Notes: a model not told the origin generated them from the sequence alone. Counted from the first letter of the stretch, positions 20,901-32,755 are shown. The stretch is 64,000 nucleotides of DNA from Eublepharis macularius (GCF_028583425.1 NC_072791.1:17007868-17071867); one strand, 5' to 3'. Program-made: numbers and translations.

Positions 20901-21385
20901 ATCCCAAAACACAATTAAAAACAGCAGCACTCCAGACATAGTATTTTATTTCTGTAGGTGTATTTATGATAGATGCATGTGGTACGCAGGTCTCAGGCAT
21001 ACATATAAGATCTTCCAGCCTGCTAGCCATCAGTCAGTTCTTTAATATTAGACTTGATTCCTATTTGCTGTGTGTTAAGGGTCTGGAGAGAAAATCTGAA
21101 ATTGAGCAATATAAAATAACTTTGCTGAAGTTGTTGCAAGTGGGGAGAAGGGGATGTTTAAAATCCCAAATCCCCCTCCCCAAATTCTGAATTCCTTCTA
21201 AGATTTGTAGATTGCCCCCTGGCTTAGTGGCTGTATGGCTCGCACTAAGAATGTCTTGTCTGTCTATCTTATTTTTATCTAGGGTTGCTACTTATCCACT
21301 GGAGGCAGGAGATTACCCGCCCCCCTCGACTGCTGTTGTCCACCCCTGTTCCAGCAGCTGGCTAGAGAGAGAAAAATTAAAAATC

Positions 21386-21600
21386 ACTGTCACCTATTTT
21401 TATCCCATCCTTCTTCCAAAGAGCTGGTGGGGGGGCATCCTTGGATATCACTTCCCTTGTTTTATCCCCCATTTTATCCTGTGAGGTGGGTTGGGTCATA
21501 GGAAGGCAGCTGGCTAGCTTGGGATGACCCTGATCCAGGGTGTGGATTTGAACTTAGGCCTCCTTATCAGATGCCCTAATACACCACATTGGCTTTTGTC
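21386..21600 (-). mobile_element. SINE, family 2-like, diverged
   Basis: The reverse reading has GTGGTGTATTAGGGCATCTG, AAGTTCAAATCCACACCCTG and CCCACCTCACAGGATAAAAT. Confidence 0.55.
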
Positions 21601-21623
21601 ATGGGTGTGTCTAGAGAACATTT

Positions 21624-21878
21624 AATAATGATAATAACATTCAATTTCTATACCGCCCTTCAGGACATCTTAATGCCCACTCAGAGCAGTTTACAAAATG
21701 TGTTATTATTATTCTCATGACAATCACCCTGTGAGGTGGGTGAGGCTGAGAGAGCTCTGAGAGAACTGTGACTGACCTAAGGTCACCCAGCTGGCTTCAA
21801 GCGGAGGAGTGGGGACTCAAACCTGGCTCTCCAGATTAGAGTCCTGCCGCTCTTAACCACTACACCAAACTGGCTCTC
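21624..21878 (-). mobile_element. tRNA-derived SINE, family 2, full length
   Basis: The reverse copy starts GAGAGCCAGTTTGGTGTAGT and AAGAGCGGCAGGACTCTAAT, contains GTGACCTTAGGTCAGTCACA and CCTCACAGGGTGATTGTCAT, and ends GTCCTGAAGGGCGGTATAGA then AATTGAATG and (TTA)n. It is clearly the same young subfamily as 22571. Confidence 0.85.
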
Positions 21879-22570
21879 TTTCTAATAGCAATACTTCCTT
21901 GCTGGACTGTCCATGTGTACAGTGGAATGGCTGTGCTCCGAGCTCACTTGGTCCTGATTTTGCTATCGGAGAGTCTGCCTGAAGTAGCTGGCAGTGACTG
22001 TCTTGTCGCAGTGCTCTGTAAGTACATCTCCATGTGCACAAGTTTTTGCTATGTGAGCAAGCACAGGTGCATTAATAACACGAATGGCTTCACTGGTTTT
22101 CGTTTTGTTTTCTCACCTTTGCATCAACGACTCCTGGCAACTAGACAAGAGATGGGGCCAGTACACTTCTGGCTGGGAAACAAATAGGTTTATTCCTGTT
22201 CTTGTGTATTCTTGGTGGGGACCAGCCTTGTCCCGACTTAACCCTTCTTAACCCACCTACTCTACCTCTCACAGTTTTGCTTTCCAAAGGAGAGGCTTCC
22301 ACTAGAATCCACTCAGCATTTCCTCTGTGCCTGTTTTGAACTGCCAGTATTTTCGTACTGAAGATGCCTCTTCCTGCCCAGCCCGAGTTCCCTGTTGTGA
22401 CTTAATTGCATCGCCTCAGAGCCTTTTTATGTTATGAAGTCCTCATGTCTACACCAGATCCTGTTAGTCAGACGTTCTCTAATGGCTACTTGTAAGCTTC
22501 CCCCAGGGTGCAAATAGCAGCTCACTGGGTTGGCAAAAAAGCACCCTTTCTCTGCATGCCGTGGCCCCAG

Positions 22571-22829
22571 TAATAATAACATAATAACATTCGATTTATA
22601 TACTGCCCTTCCGGATGACTTAACACTCACTCAGAGCGATTTACAAAGTATGCTACTATTATCCCCACAACAAAACACCCTGTGAGGTGGGTGGGGCTGA
22701 GAGAGCTCTGAGAGAGCTGTGACTGACCCAAGGTCACCCAGCTGGCTTCAAGTGGAGGAGTGGGGAATCAAACCCGGCTCTCCAGATTAGAGTCCTGCCG
22801 CTCTTAACCACTACACCAAAGAGGCTCTC
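22571..22829 (-). mobile_element. tRNA-derived SINE, family 2, full length
   Basis: It is nearly identical in order and sequence to 21624-21878, from GAGAGCCTCTTTGGTGTAGT to CCGGAAGGGCAGTATATAAA and TCGAATGTTATTATG. Confidence 0.85.
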
Positions 22830-23319
22830 CAGTACCAATAGATCACATGCCCTGCAGGACACGAGGATTTTATAACATGTGAATCAGCCTTTACAGGTCC
22901 CGGCAACATCTCCTGGGCCTGCTTGCTATCTCGTCCCCCTCCCCCTTTTTTTTTTGCTCCTGGGGTGTCAGCTCTCAATTTAGCACAGTGGTGATAGGTT
23001 TTATCTCTGATGAGGAGTAGGTTGATCAAAGCTGACAGTTGCAATGGCTCAAGAATGAGACGTGATTCGTGAGGTTTGGTTCAAATCTCACCTCTCTGCC
23101 TTAGGCAAGCCACCCTGCCTCAGCATCCCTTCCCGGGCCCTGGCTGCATTACAGGACTAATAGCACTACCCTATCTTAGAGGACTGTCGCGTGAATTATG
23201 ACAAGGTAATGCATCCATTGAACACCGAAATCACGACCGTTTTGTAGGAATGCTGAGCATTATTATTTTTGTTACTCCTCAGTAAATAACTGGACATTTT
23301 AACAGGAATGTTTTTAAGG

Positions 23320-23400
23320 CTGCAATCCTATGCGCCTTCATTTAAGAGTAAGCCCTATTGGAATTAACATGACTTAATCACAAACATGAATGCACAGTAT
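23320..23400 (+). repeat. Old interspersed repeat (AGTAAGCCC type)
   Basis: GGCTGCAATCCTATGCGCCT ... AAGAGTAAGCCCTATTGGAA is a recurrent short repeat in squamate DNA. Other fragments are at 3915, 38790 and 41850. Confidence 0.5.
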
Positions 23401-23764
23401 TGGGCTGCATGTGTGGCATGGGACAGGATCAGAAGTAGATGTCTCCTGGCAGTTATGGTATCTGCAAAGAGGAAGAAATAAGGGAGATGTATGCCATCGT
23501 CTTGGAGTCACGTGGTTTGAGGTTGCATCTGAGTACTGACAACAGTATTGCATCATGCCGCAACTGTTTTATAATATTGCAGGGTTGCCAGCAGCTAATT
23601 TTTGACCCAAAGGACTGTGGTCTGTTTCAATGATTATTTCAAGTATTATCCTTCTTTTACTACCTGGTCTTCCACCCCTTGGTGGAGAATGCTGTCGAGT
23701 CATAACTGCCTTATGGCGACCCCCTACCCCTTACTACATCGTTTATAATACACCTTGCCGATTC

Positions 23765-23885
23765 CTGTTTGTTGTTTGCATTGTCTTTATTTCTGTACTG
23801 TGACGTTGTCGGAGTCCGTTGTCTTTATTCTGTAAGCCATCTTGAGTCTCAGAGGGAAAGGCGAGCTATAAATAAGTAGATAAAT
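23765..23885 (+). mobile_element. CR1/L2-like LINE 3' end
   Basis: It ends with GTAAGCCATCTTGAGTCTCA, GAGGGAAAGGCGAGCTATAA and ATAAGTAGATAAAT, the same tail as 35862 and 54560. Just before it, CTGCCTTATGGCGACCCC (about 23708) resembles the Bov-B-type SINE tail. Confidence 0.6.
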
Positions 23886-23889
23886 GTGT

Positions 23890-24842
23890 AATACTGAAAT
23901 GCAAATTATTTTAGTGCTCTACTGGGGTAAGGCCATTTTTTTTTTAAAAAAAAGTGATAAATGCAGTTGCTGCTCATAACTTTTTGATGGAAAGTCGTCG
24001 TGCCCAGTGCCCCCAAAGTTTCCATCCAGCCGTCCCACCAATTTCCTTCATGTACCCTTTAGTCTCCCATGGCCTTTAGTGTCCTCTTCCCTGTCCTGTC
24101 TTCCATTCAGCTTCATCACCCCATTCCCTGCTTTCTCTATGCATCTAATCTTCTAGTCCATTCTCAGTTTCCCTAGCATCCCTGTCCCATTTCCTTTTCT
24201 GTTGGTCTCTGCAGTCTTTTTAATTCCCTTTCTAGATGGAGAGATCCCACTGCTAGCAATTCCTCTAATGTTCCAGCTATCTTCATTTCTCCACGGCCAC
24301 GTTCCATTCCAATCAGCACACAATCCGTATGGTTACTCCCCTCCCTCCCACTGCTCAAAATTCTTATCACGTTTAAAGCGTTTTAAGACAGGCGACACAA
24401 ATGTGGGCTGAGTTTGAGTTTGCCACCTGCAAAGTTACGTGGAGGTGTCTATCGCCATGTCTTTTGAAACGTGGTCATCTGTAAAAATAAAAACCAGACC
24501 TGCAGTGTTTGAGATGGCCTTTCTGATAACCCAAAAGAGCATTTCAGGAAATCCTCACCTTCCCACCTGATTACAAGTCATCCTTACGCTACTCTAAAGA
24601 TGTATAATCAGAACTCACAGCTATAGGTTTGCAGTAACTAGTAGTATAATTACCCAGTACATTAAAAGTTATGGCATTACCGTTCAAAGCCTATAAAGCA
24701 TCATCCCCTGAATGTAGGAAGCAAGGCATACTGTGCTGTTTGATCATTACTCCGAGCTTAGCTTTGGCGTCATGGATAACTTCCAACAATTGACAGGAAG
24801 TTCTACTTTTTAAAACCACAAGATTTCACTCTACTATATGTG
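23890..24842. other. Unique sequence, nothing recognised
   Basis: I find no family motif in the overlapping 65-69 codon ORFs on the two strands at about 24173-24411, and no exon boundaries. Confidence 0.4.
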
Positions 24843-25025
24843 GCCAGGCTAGCCTGATTTTGTTAGATCTGGGAACCTAAGCAGGGTCTGTCTTGGTTAA
24901 TAATTGGATGAGAGACTTCCAAGGAGGACCAGGGTCACTATGCAGAGTCAGGCAATGGCAAACCACCTCTTGTATTGAAAACCCTGGCAAGGGTCCTGAA
25001 AAGTTGGGTGTGGCTTGACAGCGCT
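24843..25025 (+). mobile_element. 5S-rRNA-derived SINE with Bov-B-like tail
   Basis: The head TAGCCTGATTTTGTTAGATC, GGAACCTAAGCAGGGTCTGT, TTGGATGAGAGACTTCC follows 5S rRNA (compare the known 5S GGAAGCTAAGCAGGGTCGGG and TTGGATGGGAGACC). The tail is CAGGCAATGGCAAACCACCT ... CTTGACAGCGCTTTACATAC. Confidence 0.88.
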
Positions 25026-25337
25026 TTACATACACACATCACTAGCCTTCTGACCCTTTGCTAACCCCTTGCTCCCATTACACTATACCCGCCTTGTAGT
25101 TCCAGGTGAATGCTTGGAAGGGGTTAGTAGCAATGATTCCCCCAGGGAAGCAGCTGAGCAAGATATTACATGGCACAATCTTGCTTCTAGCCCTAAAACA
25201 GGAAGTTGAGTCACATGTATGGGGGAGGCACAGGTGAGTGGAGAGTACATACTTTGCACGTAATTCCCAGGTGCATTCCCCAGAATTTCCACAGAATTTC
25301 CTGCGTTCTTCACAAATCTGGGGTGGTTGTGATGGGA

Positions 25338-25425
25338 AAGAACTCTGCCTCAGGGCCCTGGAGAACTATTAACCTCCATAGACAATACTGGGTTAAGTTG
25401 GACCAATAACCTGTTTTAGTATACA
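25338..25425 (+). mobile_element. SINE family 1, 3' fragment
   Basis: CTCTGCCTCAGGGCCCTGGA, CATAGACAATACTGGGTTAA and TTGGACCAATAACCTG are the 3' half of family 1. The head is absent. Confidence 0.6.
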
Positions 25426-25556
25426 AGTACCTTTAAATGTTTGCCGCCGCCCCCCAAAACAGAAAACCTCTGGCTTGCCGTTCATTTTAGACTTGTTCAG
25501 GGATAAACATTAACAAATCGTTACTATTCTTTTGAGAACTATTCAGTGGACATTTT

Positions 25557-25575
25557 AGTAGTAGTAGTAGTAGTA
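25557..25575. repeat. (TAG)n microsatellite
   Basis: Six consecutive TAG trinucleotides. Confidence 0.85.
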
Positions 25576-25990
25576 AGACTCACTTCTGAGGGCAGGTGGA
25601 TTTCTGTGCTTCCCATATATTTTGTATTGCTGTTCTCCCAAAGCTGCAACTGGGCTGGGGCCAAGGAGCCTCTTCTCACAGCTGTTCCATTGGGCTTTGA
25701 CTCAGTAGGTACTGAGTTTTGAGTTAGTAGGGTTTGGGGGGGGGGAGAAGGGGCGGATTGTTTTCATAAAGATCTTCTGCTAGCCCTAGAACTTTTGGGG
25801 GGGTAATTGTTCAGCTGAGTGAACCTTACAGATCTGAGTGATATGACGAAACAGTTGCTTGTTGGAATGTATTGTAATAATTAGCTGGAGGGCCAAACCG
25901 GGGGCGGGGGGGCAGAGTGTGTGTGGGGAGTTGTGTGGGAGGGGCTCCAGACTGCTCAAGTCAGAAATAACATAATTCCTGGTGCAACAT

Positions 25991-26045
25991 GGAAGTAATG
26001 GGTTGTGCCAGGGGCCGATTGAGTAAAAATCAGCCCCATTTGGGG
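25991..26045. repeat. One arm of the AAGTAATGGG palindromic MITE
   Basis: GGAAGTAATGGGTTGTGCCA, GGGGCCGATTGAGTAAAAAT matches one arm at 31560 and 9323. The other arm is missing. Confidence 0.6.
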
Positions 26046-26114
26046 ACCAATGATGTCATTCCTGGTGCGATGCGGGGCGCATGGGAGCACACTGGAGCTT
26101 TGCCCCCCCCCGCC

Positions 26115-27240
26115 TTCCCTTATCTTCTTTTCTTTATTTTCTTTTTTATCATTTTTTTTATTTAACAAAAGGGGGTACAGAAAAAAAAGGGTAAGAAGAG
26201 GAGGAAAGTCAAGACGAATATATGACTGTGTGCCTCAGAGATCGCTAAAATACCGAGTTCAAAAACCAAAACCTTTACCAATATTAAAATAGAGATTAAT
26301 ATAATTATTAATTAATTATTAAGCTTAACTAAGAGAGCCCCATGACGCAGTGCTAAGCTGCAGTACTGCATCCTGAGCTTTGCTCACGACCTGAGTTCGA
26401 TCCCGGCGGAAGCCAGGTTCAGGTAGCCAGCTCAAGGTTGACTCAGCCTTCCATCCTTCCGAGGTCAGTAAAATTAGTACCCAGTTTCCTGGGAGTAAAG
26501 TGTAGATGACTGGAGAAGGCAATGGCAAACCACCCCGTAAAAACTCTGCCAAGAAAACGTCGCGATGCAACATCCCCCCATGGGTCAGTAATGACGTGGT
26601 GCTTGCACAGGGGACTACCTTTACCTTTAAGCTTAACTAGTATATATTTTCCATCTGTACTACGCAAGCACAATTCAAGACTATTCCTGCTTATTATTTA
26701 ATATTAATAATAATAAAAAAGAACTTGTTATTTCATTATTACTCCATGCTATCTTTTTCCTTTTTAACAATAACAATTATTGGCAGTATCACTACTTGTT
26801 TCTTGATGCAGCTGATTACCATGACCTTTAATATAAATATGAGTTACTATAAGAGATTTTAACCTATTTCTATTCCTTACCTTGTACAAAAAGAAATTCT
26901 TATATCCCTTCTGCATCTCTTTACCTTGTGTTTATACTTTACTTCTCAATAAACATGTTAACTTTATACCAATATTTCCAAATTGTACAATCTATTTTAC
27001 CAATTATTTACCTAAACTACCAATTATTTTTATATAATTGACCATCTTAAAATCAAATTATAAAATATATCAATGTACAATTGCTTTCCGATTTCCAGTT
27101 AAGACCTCATAAAATTGTATCCATTATAAACAAAATATCTTCCCCATTTCTCTTCAAATTTATTGATAGGTCTTCTATTGATATAATTCGTCAACTTTGC
27201 CATCACTGCATATTCTGACATTTTATGTAAAGTGAGATGG
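26115..27240 (-). mobile_element. L1 LINE, ORF2 C-terminus and 3' UTR, split by a Sauria SINE
   Basis: On the minus strand from about 27230 the reading gives MSEYAVMAKLTNYINRRPIN and KFEEKWGRYFVYN, the typical squamate L1 ORF2 ending (compare the human AxKLTNYIRGKPTEKFxxKW-type ending seen in lizards). A long AT-rich 3' UTR and an A-rich end near 26130-26165 follow. The Sauria SINE at 26332-26630 interrupts the UTR. Confidence 0.75.
26332..26630 (+). mobile_element. Sauria SINE, full length
   Basis: The tRNA-like head has GACGCAGTGCTAAGCTGCAG (box A) and CCTGAGTTCGATCCCGGCGG (box B). The body runs through GGTTGACTCAGCCTTCCATC and GGCAATGGCAAACCACCCCG. The Bov-B-like 3' end has GTGCTTGCACAGGGGACTAC and CTTTACCTTT. 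Perfect 11-bp target duplications AAGCTTAACTA flank it at 26321-26331 and 26631-26641. It lies in the L1 3' UTR. Confidence 0.92.
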
Positions 27241-28019
27241 AAGTAGCAAGGGGGCTTACGAGCTCAAAGACTTTCTTGCTCACTTGTTTTTAACATCTGG
27301 ATGCAGCCAAACAAATGTATTGGGGCACCATATGCTGTCGTAGACACACGGGCCACGTCATCAGATGCATGAACTATGTCCTCAGTTTGCAGAGACATAG
27401 ACATGGGCAAGAGAAAGAAACTGGCAAAGAGAAACTGTAAACCGCAGTCACGAAATCATGAAATGCAAAAGGACAGGTCTGTTTCTATGCAATGCTCAAA
27501 TGTAGTCAAGATAAACACCGACCATTTGCAATAATAGCGAATTGGTGATTGCACCATTTTACTGTTTTCTGGTAAAACTTAACTGTTACCATGTAGACTA
27601 GGAAACAAGTGGAACTTGATTGGCGTAGTATTTGTCTCTTTCCCCTCTCCTCTTTTAGTAGACCTACCCTGTAAATGTGAAACAGGACAGCTGTTTATCT
27701 AGAATCTCCGGGGCCAGATGTCAAGAGAGCGTCTTTGCCTTCAGTGGTCACAGGTCCATCAGGTGTGCATGCATTGTGCATCAGTGCAGAGCTGCAATGG
27801 GGGGAAAGTCACAGGTGGTGAAATTTTCTAAACCACTTTCTAGTCCACAAGCTCTGGGCCACACCATCCATCTTTCATTTGCACATTTGATGTACTGCCC
27901 CAGTATCTTTAACAAGAGCCTGTAACCAAGAAATTAAACATGTGAAGCTTTCCCCCCACAAATTTATCTTCATCAAAGTGTCTATGATTTAGGGTACTGA
28001 TAAAAACACAGTGTTTACT
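27241..28019. other. Unique sequence, nothing recognised
   Basis: An 82-codon + strand ORF at 27677 has no family match I can name and lacks convincing splice context. Confidence 0.4.
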
Positions 28020-28925
28020 TCCATTATGTGCCTTCAAGCAGTTTCTAACTTATGACGAGCCTATGAATTAACAACTTCCAAAACATCCTGTCATTAACAG
28101 TCTTGCTTAGATCTTGCAAACTGGAGGCTCTGGCTTCCTTTATTGAGTCAAGCCATCTCACAACTCTTCCTCTTTTCCTACTGCCGTCCACCTTTCCTAG
28201 CATTATTGACTTTTCCAGTGCGTTTTGTCTTTGAGTCATAATGTGAACAAAGTACAATAGCCTCAGTTTCATCATTTTAGCTTCTAGGGAGAATTGAAGC
28301 TTGATTTGATCTAGAACTCACTTACTTGTCTTTTTGGCAGTCCATGGTAAACATAAAAATCTCCTCCAGCACCACATATCAAATGAATAAATTTTCTTCC
28401 TGTCATCTTTTGTCGATATCCAACTTTCACCTCCATGCATAGTAATGGGGAATGCCATAGTATGAATTACCTTAAACTTGCTCCCCAGAGACACATCCTT
28501 GGCCTTTCCAAATCTGCCTCCTGATTTCTTGATTGCCGTCTCTCAATTGGTTGATGACTGAACCAAGGAATAGAAAATCTTTCCAATTTCTTCATTGTCA
28601 ACCTTAAAATTGTGAAATTCTTTAGTCACTACATTTGTCTTCTTGATGTTCAGCTGTAATCCTTCTTTGTCACTTTCTCCTTTAACTTTCATCAGTAGTA
28701 GTTTCAAAACTTCACTATTTTATTTTATTATTTATTTTTATTTACGTCGTTTATAGTCTGCCTTTCTCACTGAGACTCAAGGCGGATTACACAGTAATAT
28801 GTTGTCACCTGCATATCTCAGATTGTTAATGTTCCTCCCATCAATTTTCACTCCACCGTCATCTAAATCTAATCCAGTTTTCCTTATGATATGTTCTGCT
28901 TATAATCTGAACAGGTAGGAAGATA
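28020..28925 (-). mobile_element. Bov-B/RTE LINE, ORF2 C-terminus and 3' end (broken)
   Basis: A minus-strand ORF of 76 codons (28045-28275) reads MKLRLLYFVHIMTQRQNALE, KSIMLGKVDGSRKRGRVVRW, LDSIKEARASSLQDLSKTV, NDRMFWKLLIHRLV. This is the conserved Bov-B end (LMRRxDSLEKTLMLGKIEGRRRRG ... DRExWRxxxH). Upstream RT-domain remnants run to about 28925, with a 75-bp LINE tail insertion at about 28726-28800. Frames are disrupted and it is inactive. Confidence 0.85.
28726..28800 (-). mobile_element. CR1/L2-like LINE 3' tail inserted in Bov-B
   Basis: On the minus strand TACTGTGTAATCCGCCTTGA, GTCTCAGTGAGAAAGGCAGA, CTATAAACGACGTAAATAAA. Bov-B sequence continues on both sides, so this short tail is a later, strongly 5'-truncated insertion. 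Confidence 0.75.
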
Positions 28926-28929
28926 ATAA

Positions 28930-30458
28930 TTGCGCTCTTGCCTGAGCAGTCAGGACTAGTGGTGCATTTTTGTACTAAGTGCTGAAACAGTTGTGCAAAT
29001 GCAGCTGAAACACTTGTTCACGTTTAACACTCGTGTCTTGCGCTTAGCATGTGACAGATTTGCTACTTTTCTTTGGAGGCTCTGTCCACCTTAAAATATC
29101 TAGCAAATAAGAATGTTTTGTGTCAGTTGTTGAGCTGGTATCAGCGTGATAATAACTTTTTCAATTAAAAAGCGTCTTCCCCAGTTTTGTCTCTTAAACA
29201 TTGACCAAGGTCTGATTAATGCATTAACACTTGAGTTTAAACAAACTTTTAAAGATTTACTTTTCCTCCAGACAGAAGGCCTCTTAATGGTATACCAGTG
29301 TCATGAGCTCTGGTCGAAACAGTATTAATTATTTGCTTCAAGGTTTTTTCCCCTTGCTTGCTGGGTCAGAATCTTTTGAATGTTCCATACGGAGGCAGGG
29401 AGGGGAATCTTGGAGCCTGGGACGGAGCAGCTGGCCTGGACATGGGCTGATGCCCCAGTTGACAGGTTGTTGGATTAGAAAGAATATCAAAGGCAGCAAG
29501 CAAGATTAGGGATAAGTGAACATCTGACAGCAGTTTGCAGCAGGGGAGAACAGATGAGAAACAAAGGGAGTGGGGGGCTTGGGGTGGAGAGGAGAGGTGA
29601 GAAGGCCATGGGAAAAGTGTGGTGGCAATCGCCAAAGCTCCAGGTTGCTGCAGCTCATGAATAGGACAGGAAATGGGATTTGCAGGGACAGATGTGATGA
29701 GCATCGATGAATACATTATAGGCAAGAGCAGGGCGAAACTCCTCAAGGTGAGTGATGTTCTTTTCCGTGAATTGGTTAAATATAATTACGGGGGAAGCCT
29801 TGGCCTTCCATGAAGCTGAACTGGCGATGCACACCGCAGAAAGAGATTATGCACACTCTGATTTTGGCTGACTAGGCCTTTCAGCTGTTAAGGGCAGAGC
29901 AGGTGTTTTATCTGGATGCAAGAACAAAAGGCACGGAAGAGAGGCTGGATCTTAAGGGGAGCGTTTGGATGAGGGGCGATATGTAGCTTGTGATGTTGTT
30001 TGTTTCCTTTAGCCTTTGGCCCCAGTGCTGTGAACTTTCATAATTTGGAGAGGGAATATCTTGCTGGATTGCTTTTGCCATGCAAAGCAAAAAGCACAAG
30101 AAGTCTGGGGGGAGGGGGATGTTAGAACTGGGTCCCAAGGCAAAAGGGGACAGAGAGTTCTTGTGAATTTAAGAAGAATCTCGGCAGCTGGTTCATCTTT
30201 TCTCACCATGTATGACAAATCGCGCCTACCAAAATCTCCTTCTTTACACCATTAAGGAAGGCAGAGGAATCCTGCTCTCCTTTTGTATCTGGTTAGCCTA
30301 TTTGCTATCGTAGCCATACCAATTCTGCTTGGAGTGAACTGGATTTAAACCTGTTTAGCCCCATCGAAGTGTATGGGACTAAACTGACTTATACTTCTGG
30401 TTACCAAAATCGAGAAACAGAGAAGGCCTCTGCAGCACCTTTAAAATATGACTACAAG
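28930..30458. other. Unique sequence, nothing recognised
   Basis: The purine-rich stretch at 29520-29660 creates a 126-codon minus-strand ORF without family features. No splice-bounded exon is seen. Confidence 0.4.
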
Positions 30459-30630
30459 AAGGGTTGCCAACAGGCGTGGAAGAAAAATGTCTTGACCCTT
30501 TAATAGAGACTTAATGTGCGGAATTGGGCAGATGAAGCTTTTCGTGGCGTGGAGGTCAGGAACATTATCTGGTTAATTAAACCTCTGTTAAATGGATAGG
30601 ACACTTTTCTTCAGGCCTGTTGACGCCCTA
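30459..30630 (+). mobile_element. MITE family B
   Basis: AAGGGTTGCCAACAGGCGTG ... AAAAATGTCTTGACCCTTTA, ATAGAGACTTAATG ... GGCCTGTTGACGCCCTA. It is the sister of 13382-13556 with decayed ends (octamers ACTACAAG / CTTAGAAG, 5 of 8). Confidence 0.7.
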
Positions 30631-31020
30631 CTTAGAAGCCTGGTCAGGCCTGGAAGAGGTCTCTGGCATCCTTATCATTTTTTTTAATTCAAATAGATCC
30701 GCCTTGCCCACTAAAAAGTGTGGCGCTGTAACCTATCTGAACTTGCTACCCCCTGTTTTAAGAGATGTTCATAAGTCAGGTTTGGCTTTGTCATTCGTTG
30801 CCTTGGGATTGTAGAATAGCTTTCCAGAAGTCGTCCGGTAGAGCTTCTCGTTTCTGGCATCCAGGAAAGGCTGGTGTGGCCTGTTTTCTGAGGAAAGCTT
30901 TTGGATAGTGGTATCGAATATATTGTGGTACTGAACACCGTGTTGACTTTTTATCTGTTTTGTTGTTCTCTTCTGTTACTGGATTTTACGGATTTTATTA
31001 AAAAAAGTTTACCTCAAGCC
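30631..31020 (+). mobile_element. CR1/L2-like LINE ORF2 C-terminus and 3' UTR (broken)
   Basis: The reading GLALSFVALGL-x-NSFPEVV (about 30779-30830) is the AxxxxNSLP motif of CR1/L2-type ORF2 C-termini. TTTTATCTGTTTTGTTG-type 3' UTR sequence follows. In-frame stops are present. Confidence 0.6.
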
Positions 31021-31559
31021 ATAGGAGAGGTGTAATAGAAATATCTTAAATCTATTAAATTTATAAACCCAGCTAGGGGATGAGCTTTATACTCAATTGC
31101 AGAGTGAGCCTGTCTCATTCAGGTGCAGGTTTGCCTCTAAAAAACTGAACTGCCTGTGGCAATTTTGCGTAATAATATTCACGGTTCTTCCCTACACACA
31201 TACACATGGGCATAAGGATAGTCCTGTCTATGTCCTGGGACAGGTTTCATTTCAAAGGGGTGGGGGGGACTGTCCTTGAATTTGGCCCCAAATCTCACCC
31301 TCCCCATCATTAATATATAATGGACCCAGCAAGCCTTGCCTCCTTCAGTCTCCTAGGTCTAGCCCACTGTTTTCCAGCCAGTGTTCTGCCCCTGGTAGTG
31401 ACAGGGAATTCTCTGCCCTCAGTCTCCACCCCCTGCCGCCTCTCACTTGGCTGTCAGGAGGAAAAAGGTACAGGAATATGGGGGGAGGAATGCGCCCCCA
31501 TGCATTCCAGAGTGCCCCTGTATTGCACCCTGAATAACGTCATTCCTGATGCAATAGGG

Positions 31560-31661
31560 AAGTAATGAGTTGTGCTGGTGGCCAATTGACTAAAAATCAG
31601 CCCCCAATTTAGTGTTTCGGGCCGATTTTTACTCAGTCAGCCCCTGGCACAACCCATTACT
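31560..31661. repeat. Palindromic core of a MITE (AGTAATGAG...CCCATTACT)
   Basis: AAGTAATGAGTTGTGCTGGT ... CTAAAAATCAGCCCCCAATT ... GGGCCGATTTTTACTCAGTC ... CACAACCCATTACT. The downstream GGCCTCCTGGCAATCCTA (ends about 31731) may be the outer terminal repeat, as at 9540. Confidence 0.75.
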
Positions 31662-31744
31662 TCCATGTCCCTCTCCCCATGTCCCTCCATCTCCCACTTC
31701 CACCACCCAGGGCCTCCTGGCAATCCTACTTCTGCAGGACATTG

Positions 31745-32755
31745 TCAGGAGTTCAATGAGAAATTGTGGAATAAATGAATAACTAAATAAAGATTTTGAA
31801 ATACCACAAAAATTCCAAATGTCCCTCGAATGATCAGTTATTTAGTTATATATTTATGTATACTCACACACATATATGTGTATGTATGTCTGTATAGCAG
31901 CTCTATAAATAAATTTTCTTTTCAACACTTTAGCTGTAGTTGAATTGTGCTCCCCCCTCCATCAACTTTTTCCTAGCCTGTAAATGTTTTTAGTTTTTGA
32001 AAAATTAATTTAGGGGTTCATCTGCGGAGAAATGTTTGGGGAACACCAGTGTAGCCTAATCTTCCTAATTTTGTGCTTTCTGCAATGGATCCTTTTCATC
32101 TGAAACTGGGTTTAAGTTTTCTTCTGAGGACAGAAAGATTAGAAAAGCAGTCCAGGTTTTCAGTGTTATGGTCATTGACTGGAGTGCAGCACCAAAAATG
32201 CTTTACAGGTATGATTGTCAGGTCAAGTCCTTGAGGGAACTTCTGTACCTTTAGAAACGGCATAAAAAGCAGAATTGTACCAGGTGTGGCTTTTTTTCTT
32301 TGACAAGATAGAAATAATGAGAGAGACTGTATACGTGGAATTTCCCTTTCTGTTCAGCTCTTAGGGCTGGTTCATGCTTGCATACACATTATTTGATCCA
32401 TTTTTTGGCAGTTAAATTGTGACTCTTTGAAAAACCATTGTGTCTAAGGCAGTGCAAGCTAATATAGTGTTTGACCTGTGTTGATTTATTCACACATATG
32501 TACAAGCCATCTCCTACCGAAAAGAAAGCTGTGTATGTGAAATAAGAATGAATGCGTATTTTCTGCCTTGTTTATCCCTACCCACCCACCCCTCTTTTTT
32601 TCCCTGTCACATTCGTGCATTGTAAATTCCTTGGGGCAAGAACATTTCTTCTTGTATTCTGTAAAATATGATGCTGTGTCAATGGGGGTAAATAAATCAT
32701 TAATGAAAGCAACACAAGATGCTTTGGCCATCAAGGGATGAACATGCACGTGTGA
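31745..32755. other. Unique, AT-rich sequence
   Basis: An (AC/AT)-rich stretch at 31840-31900 is the only simple feature. Nothing coding is recognised. Confidence 0.4.

Noticed and set aside
24850-24930. 5S rRNA gene
   Set aside because: Only part of 5S is present, diverged and fused to a Bov-B-like tail, so it is a SINE.
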